A stretch of 64,000 nucleotides of DNA from Emmonsiellopsis sp. PD_33 (taxonomy: Eukaryota > Ascomycota > Eurotiomycetes > Onygenales > Ajellomycetaceae): contig JANTQF010000130.1 of the NCBI GenBank assembly GCA_032988165.1, positions 27,160 through 91,159 of the forward strand, given 5' to 3'. The notes beneath the pieces are model-generated. The model had not been told where the DNA came from. It was given only the letters and a program-made list of their open reading frames with translations, and made no database searches. The translations under genes were made by a program, and so were the position numbers. Positions within the stretch are counted from its first letter, which is position 1; each line of letters starts with the position of its first letter. Below are positions 22,451 to 36,442 of this stretch, one piece after another.

Positions 22451-23170
22451 CTCTCCAAGGGTATCTCGGCTTTCTCAGTCCCCCCGAGGGACCAGAAATG
22501 GGAGCCTCGTTTGTTGGTGTAGCTGGACGGAGGCAGCTTGGGCGAACGGGAGCTCTGGTGGACAGCGGCGGGGGGAGATAGGAGGGAGCGAGACGGGAAG
22601 CCGGGGTGAAGATGGGACGAGCGCAGGATTATTGGACGGGGATGGAGATCGGATGAGCAGCGGCGGGCGTGCAGGGACTGGGGCAAGTCGATTGGTTCAG
22701 TCAGCTAAATAGCTGGGCGAGCAGCAAAACAACAGGCGAGCGCGCGTGATTCGGCAGAGGGGCACACACCAGGCCAGCGGCATGGGGAGGAGGACAGTCT
22801 CGCAGTCTGGAGCTGTTCGTGTGATGCGGCGGCGAGGAGCAAGGGGTGGTGTGTGGTGGTGTGGTGTGTTGGTTGATGTGGTGTGGAGAGGAGGAGAGGT
22901 TGAGGTGGGAGATGAGGAGCGTTGACGTTGACGTTGGAGCCGCAGCTCAACCAGAGGAGAAGGGCTCGGTCTGCGCTTGCCGCCTAGCTACTAGTACACA
23001 ACAACAGGAGCACAGAACATCAAGGAATAAAGATAAAGAACAAACTGGAGTTTCTGCTGGGCGGCTGTCTACTGTGTTCTGCTTGATTGTCCCATGACTC
23101 AGTAACGCCCATCATGTGGCAGCCCTTATTATCTCCTCTAACGTCGCCCGTCCAGTTCCAAGCTGTGGAG
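22451..23170. promoter_or_regulatory. VAC8 upstream region at the edge of the repeat island
   Basis: Likely VAC8 5' untranslated region and promoter: normal GC, CpG present, with GT-rich (22840-22880) stretches. It ends where CpG disappears and the AT-rich island begins. Confidence 0.45.
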
Positions 23171-24399
23171 GGCGGCAGCTGTCAGGTTACTAGTTTGGTC
23201 AGACATCCCTCTACATCATTCCAGGGTATCATATATGTATGTTCTCAGTTGGGTCAGCAGAACAGTATCTCAGTGAGGGAACATCAGTAAAATACTCATA
23301 TTTTAGTGTCCTTTTGCTCACTGCCTTTTGGTCACATGGTGCATTTTGGTCCCTCTACTCTAATCTCCTCCTTTCCTTCTATCCTCAACATCCTACATAT
23401 TCCATCTCTTCACTGTATATATATATCTTATGTCTGCATTATCATCATGTTTATTTCCCCTGCTGAGCATCCTCTATTACTCTCTGAGCACTACTTGACC
23501 TTCAGTCTATCTATTTTCTTACTACCTTTAGTGGTTATTTAGAATTCTTTTGACATTCCTTATTATAATGCCCTTAATGATGTTCTGGGTCCTAAGCTTC
23601 CTATTAATTTTATTAATGTTCTGAGGTCTGAGCAGGTTGATAAGACTACTTAATTAGCTGTGCTAGTACCACTTATTTCTATTTTATCTGCTAGACTAGT
23701 ACTACTGATGTAGTCTATTACTATGCTGATAATATCAGTACAGCCTATCTTTATAACTTTATTAACTATATTAGTACTATCTATACAGTCTGTCTCTTTC
23801 TTACCTGCTGCATTCACTTAATTGTCACAATGAGCTGAGTATAAGACCTGTGATTATTAGATGTATAAGATGAATTAGTATTTTAATTATCTCTTTTATT
23901 ATCTTTATTAGTCTTGATATTCTCTGTGTATTTATATACTACATACTTCCTCTATATATTCTACCTCTTGATTATTTACTACTAATTTCTTTTCTCTTTT
24001 TAATTTTAGACTGCTGTCTCTCTACATTCTTAGTATTAATATTAGATTATTAGTTTCATTCATAGAATTATAAAATTTATAAGGTTATTTTAAGTTGAAT
24101 TATTAATATCTTTATTTAGTATATATATATATCTTCTACTATTTATTACTCTTTATTAGTCTCTTTCATTATCTACTATTCTCTATACTTTTTATTATTT
24201 ATATTTTTATTCATCTTACTTTATCTTCATTTAAATATTACTTCTTACTTTTTACTATTATATCTTCTATTATCCTGCCTTTTCAGGTTTTTTTATCTTC
24301 TATTCTCTTTATAATAGATTTAGTGTCTTCTTCTTTTTCAGTCTCTACATCTAAGACCCTTCTAAGTTTTATATTATTATTAGTTTAAGCTTCTATTCT

Positions 24400-27300
24400 T
24401 CATTATATTTACAACAGCTGCCACAAATAATATATCATTAGTTCTTAATATATCTAATATTCAGTGTGTCTGAGTTTGACCAGAATGACTATTTCTCTAG
24501 TATCTATCCCCTTTAGATTTGCCTCAGGTGAAAGCTATATTTACTCAGATTATCATTACCAGCTTCTGAACTTTCAGTATAAGTATTATAATAAATATTG
24601 AGTTATTTATAGAGCTCTGATTAGACCTAATACTATTATTATTACTTAGATGCTTCTACTCTGTACTGACTGTGGCCTTGAACCTCTATCTGACTGCTAG
24701 AGTAGTTATTGCACTGCCTGTAGAAAGGGGGCCAGGGTCAGGATAATTATTAAGTGTATTGTGTGTGAGATCTCTTTATTGAATTATTATGAGAGATACT
24801 ATTAGAACTGCTAAGATATTACTATTATTTATTACTATAAGAATTATAGTTTTAGACTTCTTCCTGACAGTTGATTTAGTTATTATTTGAATTACTATAA
24901 TAATAGAGGGCCCTAAAGTACTTTTTCATATCTTATTTATAATATCTATCTTTAGCATTTTGATGGTTTTCTAGTAGTTAATGTAAATGTCATTTAATAC
25001 TCTACCTGCTCTATATCTAGCATTCCATCTGTTCTTACATCTTTATCTAATGTTGCCTGCTGAGAACCTCTAAATCTTAGGTATATAAATAAGATCTATT
25101 TTGTGTGTGGCACTTTATTCTGAGCTTCTGAGTTGCTTAAGACAAAACATTCTCAGAATTATACTAACTATTATAAGAATGAGGAGGTTACCTTTACTTT
25201 CCCTTTTATATCTAAATCTATTAAAGAGTCTATCATTTACTCTCTCTTCTCTGAGGCCTATAAGCTATTATCTTTCTTCTTCTAGAATATATATTTAATA
25301 AATTCATCATTATTATTTGCCTCTATTAGTTTTAAATTCTTCTCTCACCTTTCAGCTAGTGAGCATCTATATATTATGCAGGTCCAGGGCAGTATCTACC
25401 ACATAATAGGGCTGTTAGAGGTAGGTATGAGCTTTACTGCTTTTACTCAGCTTTATTTTCTTGATCCTTAGGAGGTTGCTTAGGATTACATTTAGGGTTG
25501 AAATTTCAAGCCTAGATAGCATGAGATTATCACCTTACTTAATGTCTATATTTATTTGAATAACTTCTTTATTAGTGTTCTTCATCAGATCAAGAATGTT
25601 CTACATGATGATGCTAATGAGTCTTCTTATCTGCATCTAAATCTTTTCCTCCATTTTATATTAAATAAGAATGAGGAGTATCATTATAACCTACTTATTA
25701 CTGCTAATAAGCTTATTCTGTTTATATTCAACATGACCCATAAATTCTTTAATATTAGTTATAGAGATGTGTGTCTCTATCTCTATTAGACTTCTACTGC
25801 TGAGGACCTATCAAGCTATTAGATTATACTTTAGGAGCTTTAAGAGAATAATCTAGCTTTAAATTTTATGAGGTCTTTCTCAGAATTCATAACAACAAAT
25901 CCTGCATTAAATTTAATAGCTTATCCTTACATTTTCATTCATTTTCAGCATCCTCTTTTCTTTCCTTTGGTATATGCCCTGTTCTACCCTGCTGAAGGGT
26001 TTAGCTATTTATATTATATAACTTTAGATGGTTTGACAGCTAGAGGTTAGTCCTACCTTATATATATCTTAATGTTTTAATTTACTAACTGGCTTTTTAT
26101 TTCCTAGATATATCTTATAAGTATAAGAATCTGATCATCACTTAGTTCTATCACTATTAGCTTTATACTCATACTAATTTCTTTAACTTTTTTCATTACA
26201 GCTGGTTCCTCTTTCAGCAGTGGCTGCTGAACATGTGACTAGCTATTAATAACTTTAGGCTCAAATTCCATCTTTATAACTAGTTGAAGCTCTATATGGA
26301 TCTTTACAGCCCTTCCCAGCTTCAGATGCAGAATAACACTAATACTAGTAATACTAGTTATAGTATATTATCTACTCAGTTCATTAGGAGGTTCTATTAT
26401 CATTAAAATATCTATTAAGATTCCATGGCTTTAATACATCACTTCTGCAAGCCTACTCTATTTGTTATCTTCACTGTGAATTCTGAGTAAGAGAAGATTC
26501 AGTCTAAGCTTCTTTGTGATAATAATGAGGAGTTTATATAGCATTGAAACAACTAGCTCAATTTAGTTGCTAGGATCTTTAATATGAAGAATTAGGCCCT
26601 GCTTTGTGAGATTAAAGATAATACTCTGAGTAAATATGTTACTCACATTCAGATGATTGAGTATCAGAAGAGAGGGCTGTCTCACTCTCATACTCTATAC
26701 TAGCTAAAAGATGATCTATATTTTATTGAGAGGATAGATGATATTATGTCTGCTAAGGTACTAAATTCTGAGGGGCTAGAAGAGTAATTACTTTATAATA
26801 TTATTACTAAATAGCTGCTATATAGGCCCTGTAGTTCACATTTTAACTCTAATATTTCCTACTGCAAGAGGAATGTTAATAGTGAGATCTATTATATCAA
26901 GTAGTTCCTCAAGCCTTTCACTGAGAAGATAATTATCTGCTAATCATAATATTCTTAATACTATTATTATGAGAGTGGTCATCACTTTACCTATAACTCA
27001 GATAAGACTAGCTCTGTTGAGATTGATAATGAATAGATCATCTCTTATAACTCTTACTTAACTTAGAAGTATAAGGCCTACATTAATATTAAATACTGTA
27101 TTAATATCTTTACAGTCAAATATCTCTATAAATATATCATAAAGAGTTCTGACTGTACTATCATTAGTTTCAATATGAATGATAATGAGATCCATAAGTA
27201 CTATCTGAGTCATTATGTTGATTATATTGAGGTAGCCTGACAGGCTCTGAGCTTCAGTGTAAAGAACTATTATCCTGAGAATATGAGCCTCATTGTTCAC

Positions 27301-29480
27301 CTTCCAGGCAGGCACCATATCATGTATGACCCTAAGGAGCCTTATAAGGTTACTTTTGACCATCTTGATGGCTAGACATCTTACCTGCTTGCTTTCTTTA
27401 AATATAATTATAATAATTCTAAATCTATCTATTTATACTATGATATGCTATGTTATTTCATCTGGGACTTAAAGAATCTGTGCTAAAAGCACTGAAAGAA
27501 GCATTCTATTAGTAATATTATAGGGTAGATATACTCTCTTACATCTTTTCATAATGATGTATACTACCTACACTGTTTACTTACTATCCTGAGGGGGCCT
27601 AAATCTTTTGATGATCTACTAATAGTTGCTGACATCAGATAGAATACTTTTTAGAAGGTCTGCTATATAAGAGGTATCATCCAGTATAATAATGAGTAGG
27701 AATATACCTTCAAGAAGGCTTTAGAAATGGAAATAGGAGGAATGCTTTAAAGGATGTTGATATTCATTATTACCTATACTAACCTACTATCTATTACTAG
27801 TATCTAAGTCTATTTTTCAACCTTATTTACTGATGATCTGAACTTCATTTTTGAGGCCTACTTTTATGATCTACCTGATGACTGAATCCTCTATAAGTTG
27901 ATTATTAACTATAGACTTCACCTTATCTGGAAGGGGCTTGCCCAGGAGGGCCTTAAGCTAGAGGATATTTAAATCTGGGGCCTGCCAGAGCCACATCATG
28001 AGTGGGAGCTAGAGAAGGATAGTAACCTCCTGATCACATAGAAGCTTATTTATGACTACTAGATGCTAGCTGCTAGGGCTGAGAAATATGAAGCCCAGTT
28101 CAATATAAATCAGTGTTTAGCCTATAATACTATTCTTATAGCTTTAGATATTAACCCCTATAATATGACATTCTTTCTCAATAATCTTAGTAGAACAGAT
28201 AAGACATTTATCTACAACACTCTCACTAACTACTTATAGTCTCTAGGTCAGATTATACTTTATATTACTAGTATAAGCATTACTGCTCAGCTTCTTTCTG
28301 ATAGTTATATTGCCTATAAGTGCTTCTATATCCTTATTAACATCTTGCCTACATTAACTTGCAACATATTATATAGTATTCAGCTGGCTGAGCTTCTTCA
28401 CTGGACCTCCCTCATCATTTAGAATGAGATTTCAATGACTTATCATTACATTTTTGATGTAGTGGATTGGATTCTCCATAATCTCCAGACTGATTTATCT
28501 GAGAGTAATAATGACTTTAGTGGTATTCTAATCATCTTTAGTAGTAACTTTCAGCAGACCTTGCCCATTATCCTCTATAATATATAGGATGACACTATAG
28601 ATACCTGCATGTAGCATGTTAAGGTTTAATTCTTCCTCTATACACTTCATCTTCATTAGAATATATACCTCTTGACTGTTACCTCTGAAGGTAAATCCTT
28701 TATAAATTGATTGGCCAGCATGTCATATGATATAGCTCTTTAGGATTATCAGTCAATCCTCTCTAAGCTACATCAGACCTCTGAGGTTAATAAGTTTATT
28801 AATCAGATATATTCAGATCTACAGGATTAATTCCATCAGAGAGGTTACTTTCAAGATCAGATGATCCTCATGCCCACTAATAATACTATTACTTAGCTTA
28901 ATGAGGACCTTCTGAATTGTCTGCCTAGTAAGCCTATTAAATACCTATTAATTAATGTGAGTAAATAGAATAATAATCAGCATTATGAGGTTACATAAGA
29001 ATTCATGCATACTTAGAATGCTCTGTCAATCCAGCCTTTAGTTCTATGAATTAAATAAGATATATCTTTCATGTGTATATATAATCTGAATTCACAGCAC
29101 AGTATTTACAATGAATTCTACATGATTCTTCTTACTTATTCATTCTGATATCTGAAGGTCCAATTGAATGATAAACTATTTAATAGTGAGGTACAACTTC
29201 TATATTGAATTAAATTATTGAGTAATATAGAGGATTTTATGATTATAATAGTTTGACTTTAATTTCCTATACAGCCCACTTTTGCAATGATAATTAACAA
29301 ATCACAGGGTTAATTACTCAGCCACATTGAAATCAATCTCTAAGATTCAATTTTCTTGCATGATCAGCTCTATATTGCTCTCTCACATGCTATAAATTGC
29401 CATTAGATCTCAGTGCTTATAAGTAGTATAAATTATCATTAGATTATAGATAATATGATTTATTCTGAAGTTCTTTACTT
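24400..29480 (+). pseudogene. Decayed Helitron replication protein (Rep HUH/Y2 plus Pif1-like helicase)
   Basis: Broken by dozens of in-frame TAG/TAA codons but domain order is readable on the + strand. A CxxC-rich start lies near 24,660-24,780. A VQGSIYHIIG-like block lies near 25,380. A YQDSMALIHHF block (about 26,415-26,450) corresponds to the Helitron 'YQDAMAIV' motif. The HUH region has EYQKRGLSHSH (about 26,660-26,695). The two-tyrosine motif KYLYKYIIK lies at about 27,117-27,143. A VRGP-like LRGPKSFDDL sits near 27,590. A Walker-A-like RTDKTFIYNTL (about 28,190-28,225; Gly codons altered) follows. The end has INKSQG (about 29,297) and DQLYIALSHA (about 29,363). These are Rep and helicase signatures of rolling-circle Helitrons. 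Element ends (5' TC, 3' hairpin-CTRR) could not be fixed. Confidence 0.82.
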
Positions 29481-29985
29481 TTAATTTTAATATCTATATC
29501 TAGCCTCTTTACTTCTTTTTTTTTAGCTCTCTATTAAATTCATTGTGTCTTTCTGCCTCTCTCATAATGTCTCAGTTCTAGCCTCAGACCTATATCTTTA
29601 TCTCTGGCAGTTTTATCATCACTGACCTTAGCAGCTATATTCTATTAGATAGAAATATTGAGGTTAATAGCTTCATCACCCCTGCCATCCTTCATGACAT
29701 CCTGGGTCTTAAGGTTGAGTCAGAGCTACCTGTAGTACTTCAGATCTATAATTCCAGCTAGCTGAATTTCATGGAGGATATATTCATTCAGATTGAGAGC
29801 ACTCTGGCTGTAGAGTATGTTCCTGCAACTAATATAGTTACTATACTTAATATTATTATAGTAGTCTCATCTTTTCATTCTTAGTTAGGCCTCAGGGCCA
29901 TCAGTTCCTCTAAGTATATAAAGGCTAGTATTAGCTCTGATAGCCCATCTTTATTCACTGTTACTATTTATACTGCTCATTGTAA

Positions 29986-29990
29986 CATGC
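29986..29990. repeat. Target-site duplication of gypsy B1, left copy
   Basis: CATGC directly abuts the TGTAACA start of the left LTR and is repeated at 44,897-44,901 right after the other LTR end. A 5-bp duplication is normal for Ty3/gypsy integrases. Confidence 0.85.
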
Positions 29991-30244
29991 TGTAACAGGC
30001 ATGCTCCAATAAGTGGATTGTGTGAGCTATACACTAGAATTAAGATTATAATTACTAGAGAAAGAAAGGAAAAAGGAAAAGAAATTACAAGATTGTGTGA
30101 TATAAATAGAAGGGAATTATGCAAGGTTGGAGTGAATAAACATTCATATGAAAGCCTAGTTGGAGGTGTCTGATTGAGCAGTTAGAGATTAAGTGAAGTT
30201 CAGATGAGCTATAGATATAGGGTATAAGAATATAGCTCTTCACA
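29991..30244 (-). repeat. B1 3' LTR
   Basis: 254 bp, begins TGTAACAGGC on the + strand and ends TTCACA; matches B2 LTRs in reverse complement. Confidence 0.9.
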
Positions 30245-30260
30245 TTATTCCCCCCTATTC

Positions 30261-33200
30261 AGATTTGGAGGGTGGGCAGGAGGGATCAGAAAATTAGATG
30301 TAAAGCAGTGCAGATAGAGTCTTATCAGGTGGGTGCAGCTCTTTATAATGGGTGAGTGCAGTGGTGTCTTGCAGGGTAAAGGTTAGTTCTCATAAAGAGA
30401 CTTCATATCTGAGCTACTTCACTAGATACTGAAATTCTCATTCATAGTGGCAGCAATTAAGAATGACTTTAATCTCATATTCTATCTCATTATCTTCTCT
30501 GATGATGCTAGGTGGATGTCAGTCAGTAATCTCTTATGAGGGGAATGGGTTAGTAGAGGCTTTACAGAGTAAGTTCATATGAAACACATTATAAATTCTA
30601 GGTAGCATGTCAAGATAGTAGTTATAACTTTCTAGGATTTCAATGATAGTGTATTTAGCATATCAGTAGTCAAATATGCAAGATGAGTAATCAATTGTGA
30701 TGTTTCAGAGATCTAATCAGATCTTATTATTTATCTTATAGTATTTAGCAGGATTTCAGTGAGCATTCACATAGTTCTATTGATTCTGCTGAGTGCTGGC
30801 CATGGAGGATTCAGCCCACTTGCAGGCTTACTGGAGTTTTGAGATGATGGTGTCCACAATTTGAATTAGATTATAAAGTAAAGTGGAAGGTTTAGATAAT
30901 TCAGTGAGATTAAGAACTTTAAGGTTGTAATCATATAAGAGGAAAAATGAGCTAACATCAGTGCTGATAGTGTTACAACTATTAATTATGAGTTTAGCAT
31001 GTAGAAGGAGTTCATTCCAGTCATTCTAAGCATATAAATAGAACTTTCAGAGGTAGTTCTTAGTTATCTGAATCATACATTTAGTATTATCATCAGTTTT
31101 GGGGTGATAGGCAGTTAAGAGGTATTAGGAGATCTTGAGGAGCTAGTAGATTTAACTTCAGACAGCTCCAATGAACTAAGTCCTACAGTCTGAGATAATT
31201 ATACAGAATAGATCATACTAGTAATAAAATGAACTTCAGAGGAAGACTTCAGCTACTATGAGTACATTTATCTTCATACAGGGTTTAAGGATAATATCTT
31301 TACTGAGATAGTTAATAATGATAAGGATATTCTTGCAGCTATCACTCATGAAGAGGTCTACTGTGAAATTAATAGTAATATTGTGCCAGACATGTTTAGG
31401 GATCAGGAGAGATTTGAGCAGGCCTTAGCAGTAGTCTTACCAGATGATAACAGATTAGTAGACATTGCAGTTCCAGATGAACTATTAGATGCTCTGAGAT
31501 ATATTAGGCCAGTAGAAATCTCAGGATAAAATTCAATAGAGTGCTTTACAGCTTAAGTGGCCAGTCATCAGAGAATTATAAGTTTCTTGTATGATTTGGG
31601 TGCATAATAGTTCTGAATCAGAAACCTATCACCTCTCCTAAAAGTGTAGTTAGGAGTTGGAATCTATGGAGCATTCAGTGATATCAATACAGACTTGAAG
31701 TTTAGATAGAAAATAGTGAGCTTTGTCTCAGACAATCTGAATCATCATTTGAAGGCATTCATTGGAGGTAGTAGCAGTATTCCAGAGTTCCTAAAGTGAG
31801 GATGAGGTAGTTACAATTAGCAGGGTGATAGGCAAGGCATATATTACTTCATGTGATATTGCTTCAGATTCTTTAAGGGTCTGTAGATCTAGTAGTCTCT
31901 ATTTGTAGTTTACTCAGCAGGTATTAGAGTCTTTAGAAGGTATATTCTATTTACATCAGGAGAGGGTGTCAGCCATGAAGTTCTCTGTGCCAGGGCAGTA
32001 ATGAATTGTAAAATGGAAGTAGCTGAGAAATTCAGCTCAGTACATTTAATGTTCAGAGAGTTTATAGGTTATTATGAAATATCAGAGGTTCTTATGATCT
32101 ATGATAATTTTGAAGTCTTTCATGCTACAGAGTTTGAAGTCTCATTTTTCTAGACATTAGATAATAGTAAGAAGTTTCTTATTATAAATCTCATAGTTGG
32201 CTTCAGCAGGGCTGAGCTTCTTGAATATAAATATATAGGGTTGCAGAATGTCTTTATCATCTCATTGTATGAGAGTACTGCCTGTGATGTAATCAGAAGA
32301 GTCTGTTTTAACCACTATTAGATAGTCAGGGTTGAATGCAATGAGTATTAGAGTAAAGACAAACATCTATTTAAGGTGCATGAATGTCTTATCTACCTTC
32401 TTAGACTATAGAAATTGCTGGTCTCTGCATGTGAGATTGATTAGCAATCAGATAATGTCAGAAAAATTCTGAATGAAGTATCAGTAGAAATTTATAAATC
32501 CTAGGAAGCCTCACATGTCTTTTATAATTATAGGGGCCTCCTATTTGAGGATAGCAGTGATCTTCTTGGGGTCTATATGGACTCCCTTTCCTGCCTCTAT
32601 GATGAAGTCAAGGTAGGTCATCTTTTGAACTTTAAAGGTAGATTTGTCAATGTCAATTGGAAGATCATGTTTGTAGAGGCAGGTAAGAACTTTTCAGACA
32701 TACTCTTGATGCTACTTATAGGATCTATCAGTAAAGATGAGGATGTTATTGAGGTAGGTAGAAGTAAATTCATCTAAATAGTCTTATAAGGCCTAGTTAA
32801 TGTATTTTTGGAAGGTGCTTGAAGTGTTTGTGAGGCTAAAGAGGGTAACTATTCATTCAAATAGACTATATTTCATGTAAAAGGTAGTTAGCCATTCATT
32901 TCCTTCTGCAATTTAGATCTTATAGAATGCAGAAATGACATTCAGCTTTATAAACTACTTAGCTTGACTGATTCATTTGAGAGTCTCATTGATTAATGAT
33001 AGTAGGTAATAATCTTTTTGAATAAGGCAGTTGAGGCCCTAATAGTTAACATAGAACTAGAGGCCTCTACCTGGCTTTTTTGTGAAGAGTATAGATGTGC
33101 CCACAGGTGAATTGCTAACTCAGATGAAACTCTTATCTAAAAGGTTATTAAGGGTCTTGTAGAGCACAAGCAGTTTATCATGTAATATATTGTATAGTAG

Positions 33201-35010
33201 TCCTCAGAGCAGCTGAGGGTCTTTACCATCTATCTTCTCAAGTTTAATATAATAGTTGTATATACTACAGAACAGTAGGAGCTTCTCAGCAGCCTTATAG
33301 TTAAAAATATTGAGGAATTCATGGTAGTACAGAGGGAGGACTGTTACAAGATCAGTTTTCAACTTCTTAGAGAGCCATGAGAGGGCCTTCTCTATGTTGG
33401 CCATGCTAGTGGTGAAGATTTTAATAGGAGATCAGAACTTAAATTTCTGATTGCAGCTTCAGAGGAGATTATAGATATTAGTAGAAATTTAGTAAAGATT
33501 AGTAGTCTTATGAATGTCTTTTTCAGAGATATAGATACCTTCAGAGAATACAATACATTAGTTATAAGCATTGATAAGGGCTTGATGTTCAGATAGCTAT
33601 AATAAGCCTAGTATGAAGTCATACAGGAGATTCTCAATCTCATATGTATAAGTATTTTCTCAGAGAAATCCACCAACATCAATATTGAGCTTCACTATAT
33701 TTCATATGAAGCTACCTGTATCATCATTGACACCTTCAATCTTTTAGGGGTTGATCAGGATACACAGAAGGTTATGACAGTTAACTATATGAAAGTAAAT
33801 TATTAAATAGTAATAGCAACCACTATCTACCATAGCATTCATATTAAAAGAACAATTAATTACAGTAGGTACAAGAATCATTAGAATAGTTATTTTCTTC
33901 TTAAAGGTCTTCCTATCTAACTTCAGGAGCTTTTACTCATAATTTTGCACAGAAGCTAGTCTTTTCTCAAGTCTGACTTAATATCTTTAAAGTCTTCCTT
34001 CTCTTCAGGCTTGATTTGTACATTTACAGACTGTATGGGCAGTTTTGAGGGAATATGAGTTTCACAGCAGTTAGCAGCTCTATGCCCAGATTTGTTACAG
34101 TTAATGTAGATACCTCAGATGTAGCAGTCAACAATAATAGTGGTAATTATATTTAGGATGTAGAATGTATTCACACAAGTGAGCCCTATAGACATCCAGT
34201 TCATAGTATTCAGATTCTTTGGTAGAGAGGTCTTGAGGAAGGCCTCTCTAAAGATAGTAAGGGCATTATTATAAATTCAGCTTTGAATGATTTTAATCTC
34301 AGATAAGTTATTCTCTATACTACAGAGCTTCATATAATATTCAAGGTACATAAAGGGTTCAATGGAGGCAACAGTCTGCTGTAGAAGTTCAAACTTGATG
34401 ATCTTTTTGAGTAGGATCTTCTTAACAATATCATTCTATAGCTAGTTATTAGCTTTCAGAATCTTCTGATCAAATCTTAGAAGAAAGATAGAGAGTAGAT
34501 CAGTTTTCTGATGAATACTGTGCAGTCAGATTAGAGCCTTCTAGGCCACTAAAGAGTTAGAGAAAAGGATGTCAAGCTGGTTAAAGATGATATTAGGGAT
34601 TATAGGAATGAGTTTGACATTAGCCTTCATCTAAAAGTGGAATCAGGTGATAGTAATGCCAGAGAGTTAGGTATAGATATATCAGGCCTGATCAGTGGGA
34701 GATCTAATTGTAAGGCCATTCAAAGTAATTTTAGCCTCTACACTGAGGTGCCAGGTAGAGTATTCAGAGACTTATTTGCCCATAAATTTCTCAAGAGTGA
34801 TGAGTCTTTCTTTCAGGCATCTTGGGAAGTCCTCAAAAGAAGTGATTAGGTGAGTAGGAGTTAGGATAGGAGCTAAAGTCAGTGTAGGCATATGATTTTA
34901 TTTGGCAATGAGGTCAATCTTATTTGCAAGCTATTAAATGAAGTTTCAGAATTCAGCATCAGAGCTCTGAGGAGAGGTGTTATCTTTATATAGAGAGTTT
35001 ATATTCATAA
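30261..35010 (-). pseudogene. B1 gag-pol remnant
   Basis: Minus-strand relic of a chromoviral polyprotein. From high to low coordinate: a gag start whose ATG has become ATA (about 35,000, judged by alignment with B2); a zinc-knuckle reading Y-I-N-C...H...C near 34,070-34,115, so the first Cys is lost; an RT core near 32,745-32,757 reading YLNN where active elements have YLDD, removing both catalytic aspartates; RNase H and integrase remnants; and a chromodomain-like EYEIKVILN...FQYLVK stretch near 30,400-30,490. One 66-codon open stretch (33,404-33,204) is the longest intact piece. Not functional. Confidence 0.88.
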
Positions 35011-35312
35011 TGGATTCAAAAGATTGTTTGGATTCAGAGAGTTCAGAGGATTCAGGAAGTTTAGAGGATTTAGAAAGTTTAGAGGAAAATCTTATGAGAT
35101 ATTAATATAAACTGTTAGAGCTTTGAGGTCTTTTACTGACACATCATCTAGTAGAGCTGAGCTGAGTGAGTTGTATTTTAGATTTCAGAAAAGTTTGCTG
35201 TACATACAGGTTATATTCAGAGAAATCTACTATACATGTAAATCACATTTAGAGGGTAAATATAATAAGGATCTCTAAGAAGAGATCAAGCAAGCAATTA
35301 CAAAATGTAATG

Positions 35313-35317
35313 GGTAT
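35313..35317. repeat. Target-site duplication of element A, left copy
   Basis: GGTAT, repeated at 44,650-44,654. The duplicated bases lie inside the B1 5' LTR, which proves that A is the younger insertion. Confidence 0.93.
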
Positions 35318-36006
35318 TGTGAGGACGGCAGGCCGGTCAGGGATAAGCCGTCTAATAAGCGCTGCGTTAAGGTCTTAGCTATGAATCGGTAAGGCTAGCA
35401 GGGGTGAGGGCGGCTAAGCAGAGGCCGGGACTTATCCGGGCTCTGGCTACTATGTCGATATGGGGCGATTAGCTCCAGGTGATAACGATACGCAGAGGTA
35501 ATAGCTCCAAAGGATAACTAGACGTGGAGGTAATAGCTCCAGCGGGGCACTATAGATGGAGGTAATTGCGCCACGCGAGAGGAAGAATGGAGTGGTTTGC
35601 TAGAGCAAGAAAAAGGTATGGCTTCGGAAGAATCGTAGCTGATCGCTGACCTCCATGAGAATGGGGGGAAGCAAGATAGTTATGTACAGAGCAGGGTGGA
35701 CATAATAGGGAAAGGATCTGCCTTCTTGGAGTGACGTAGTTCCATGCCATGTCATCGTCAATAGAGAACAATAGCGATGAATAGGATATGCATGGGAAAG
35801 CATGTAGGAATGAGAAGAAGGGAGTGTGATAGCCACTAAGAGTTATTCCCAGCCCATCCTATGACATAGGTATGGTTATTGATAGAATAGTCTTGTGACG
35901 TGGTGGCTATCAAGCAGCGAAGGCATCGAGCAGGTGGCTAGCTGAATCTCGTATAGATATGGGCGTGACGTAGCAGTCCAGGCAATCCGGGCTGTCCGGC
36001 ATGACA
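35318..36006 (-). repeat. Element A 3' LTR
   Basis: 689 bp, equal by eye to 43,961-44,649 (constant offset 8,643). It includes five copies of the 15-bp motif. Two short open frames inside it occur identically in both LTRs and are not genes. Confidence 0.93.
35462..35603 (+). repeat. Motif cluster in 3' LTR (15-bp GGRGYRATTDGCKCC)
   Basis: Four close copies at 35,462-35,476, 35,494-35,508, 35,526-35,540 and 35,558-35,572, spaced exactly 32 bp start to start. A weaker fifth is at 35,589-35,603. The first reads GGGGCGATTAGCTCC and the fourth GGAGGTAATTGCGCC. The even 32-bp spacing (about three helical turns) is visible directly. Confidence 0.85.
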
Positions 36007-36022
36007 ATTGCCCCCCTTCTGA
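36007..36022 (-). promoter_or_regulatory. Element A polypurine tract
   Basis: On the minus strand AGAAGGGGGGCAAT lies directly against the 3' LTR start. This is the expected plus-strand primer for reverse transcription. Confidence 0.8.
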
Positions 36023-36203
36023 TAGGAACTGTCCCCAGTGACGTAGAAGGAGAATAGGGATGCGAAGCCTCATTAAAACCACTTAAAACCCTTGTGTAGA
36101 AGAGGAAAAAAGTAAAAACCTCTAGGGAAAGAAGTGGAAAGAGTACTTGCATGTACAAACAGTGGGTAGTTATAAGGAAATGGATAGTACAGTGGTTTTA
36201 GCA

Positions 36204-36245
36204 GGTTATAAGCAGGTTTCTGGAGGTTATAAGCAGGTTTCTGAA
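36204..36245 (+). repeat. Two 21-bp direct repeats
   Basis: Two adjacent copies beginning GGTTATAAGCAGGTTTCTG, differing at one base near the end. Upstream of the antisense gene; no function assigned. Confidence 0.8.
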
Positions 36246-36442
36246 GCTTGAGTTGCATCATGTGGAGTCGAAGAGGTCTTATCGTTTGCCTGTATAGGAG
36301 AGGAAGTTTCAACTGTAATGAGTTGAGGCGCATCTTCGTTAAGAGTCTAATAGGTTTGGTGGTTGCAGTGCTTGTCCGCGAGGTAAAGTCGCTATATTGT
36401 TGGGGGTGGTGGAGGAAATAGCACCATTGCTTGGTGGCCGTC

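Larger units (their letters stand above)
23171..35317. other. CpG-free AT-rich tract, left arm of the repeat island
   Basis: Reading line by line I found no CG dinucleotide between about 23,175 and the border of the young element at 35,318, against common CG in flanking genes. TA dinucleotides and TAG triplets are abundant. This is the footprint expected of RIP-like C-to-T mutation or methyl-cytosine decay in repeats. The interval 23,171-24,400 holds no recognisable domain and is either Helitron 5' sequence or older debris. The rest is annotated element by element. Confidence 0.85.

Noticed and set aside
32577..32777. 66-codon + strand frame in the left arm
   Set aside because: Opposite strand of B1 reverse transcriptase; a chance opening in decayed sequence.
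35462..35603. CRISPR-like array because of regular 32-bp spacing
   Set aside because: Units are degenerate 15-mers in a eukaryotic LTR retrotransposon, with no identical repeats and no cas genes; the regular spacing is reported instead as a motif array.
35550..35836. 73- and 78-codon frames, identical at 44,193-44,479
   Set aside because: They lie in the LTRs and are duplicated with them; no coding features.
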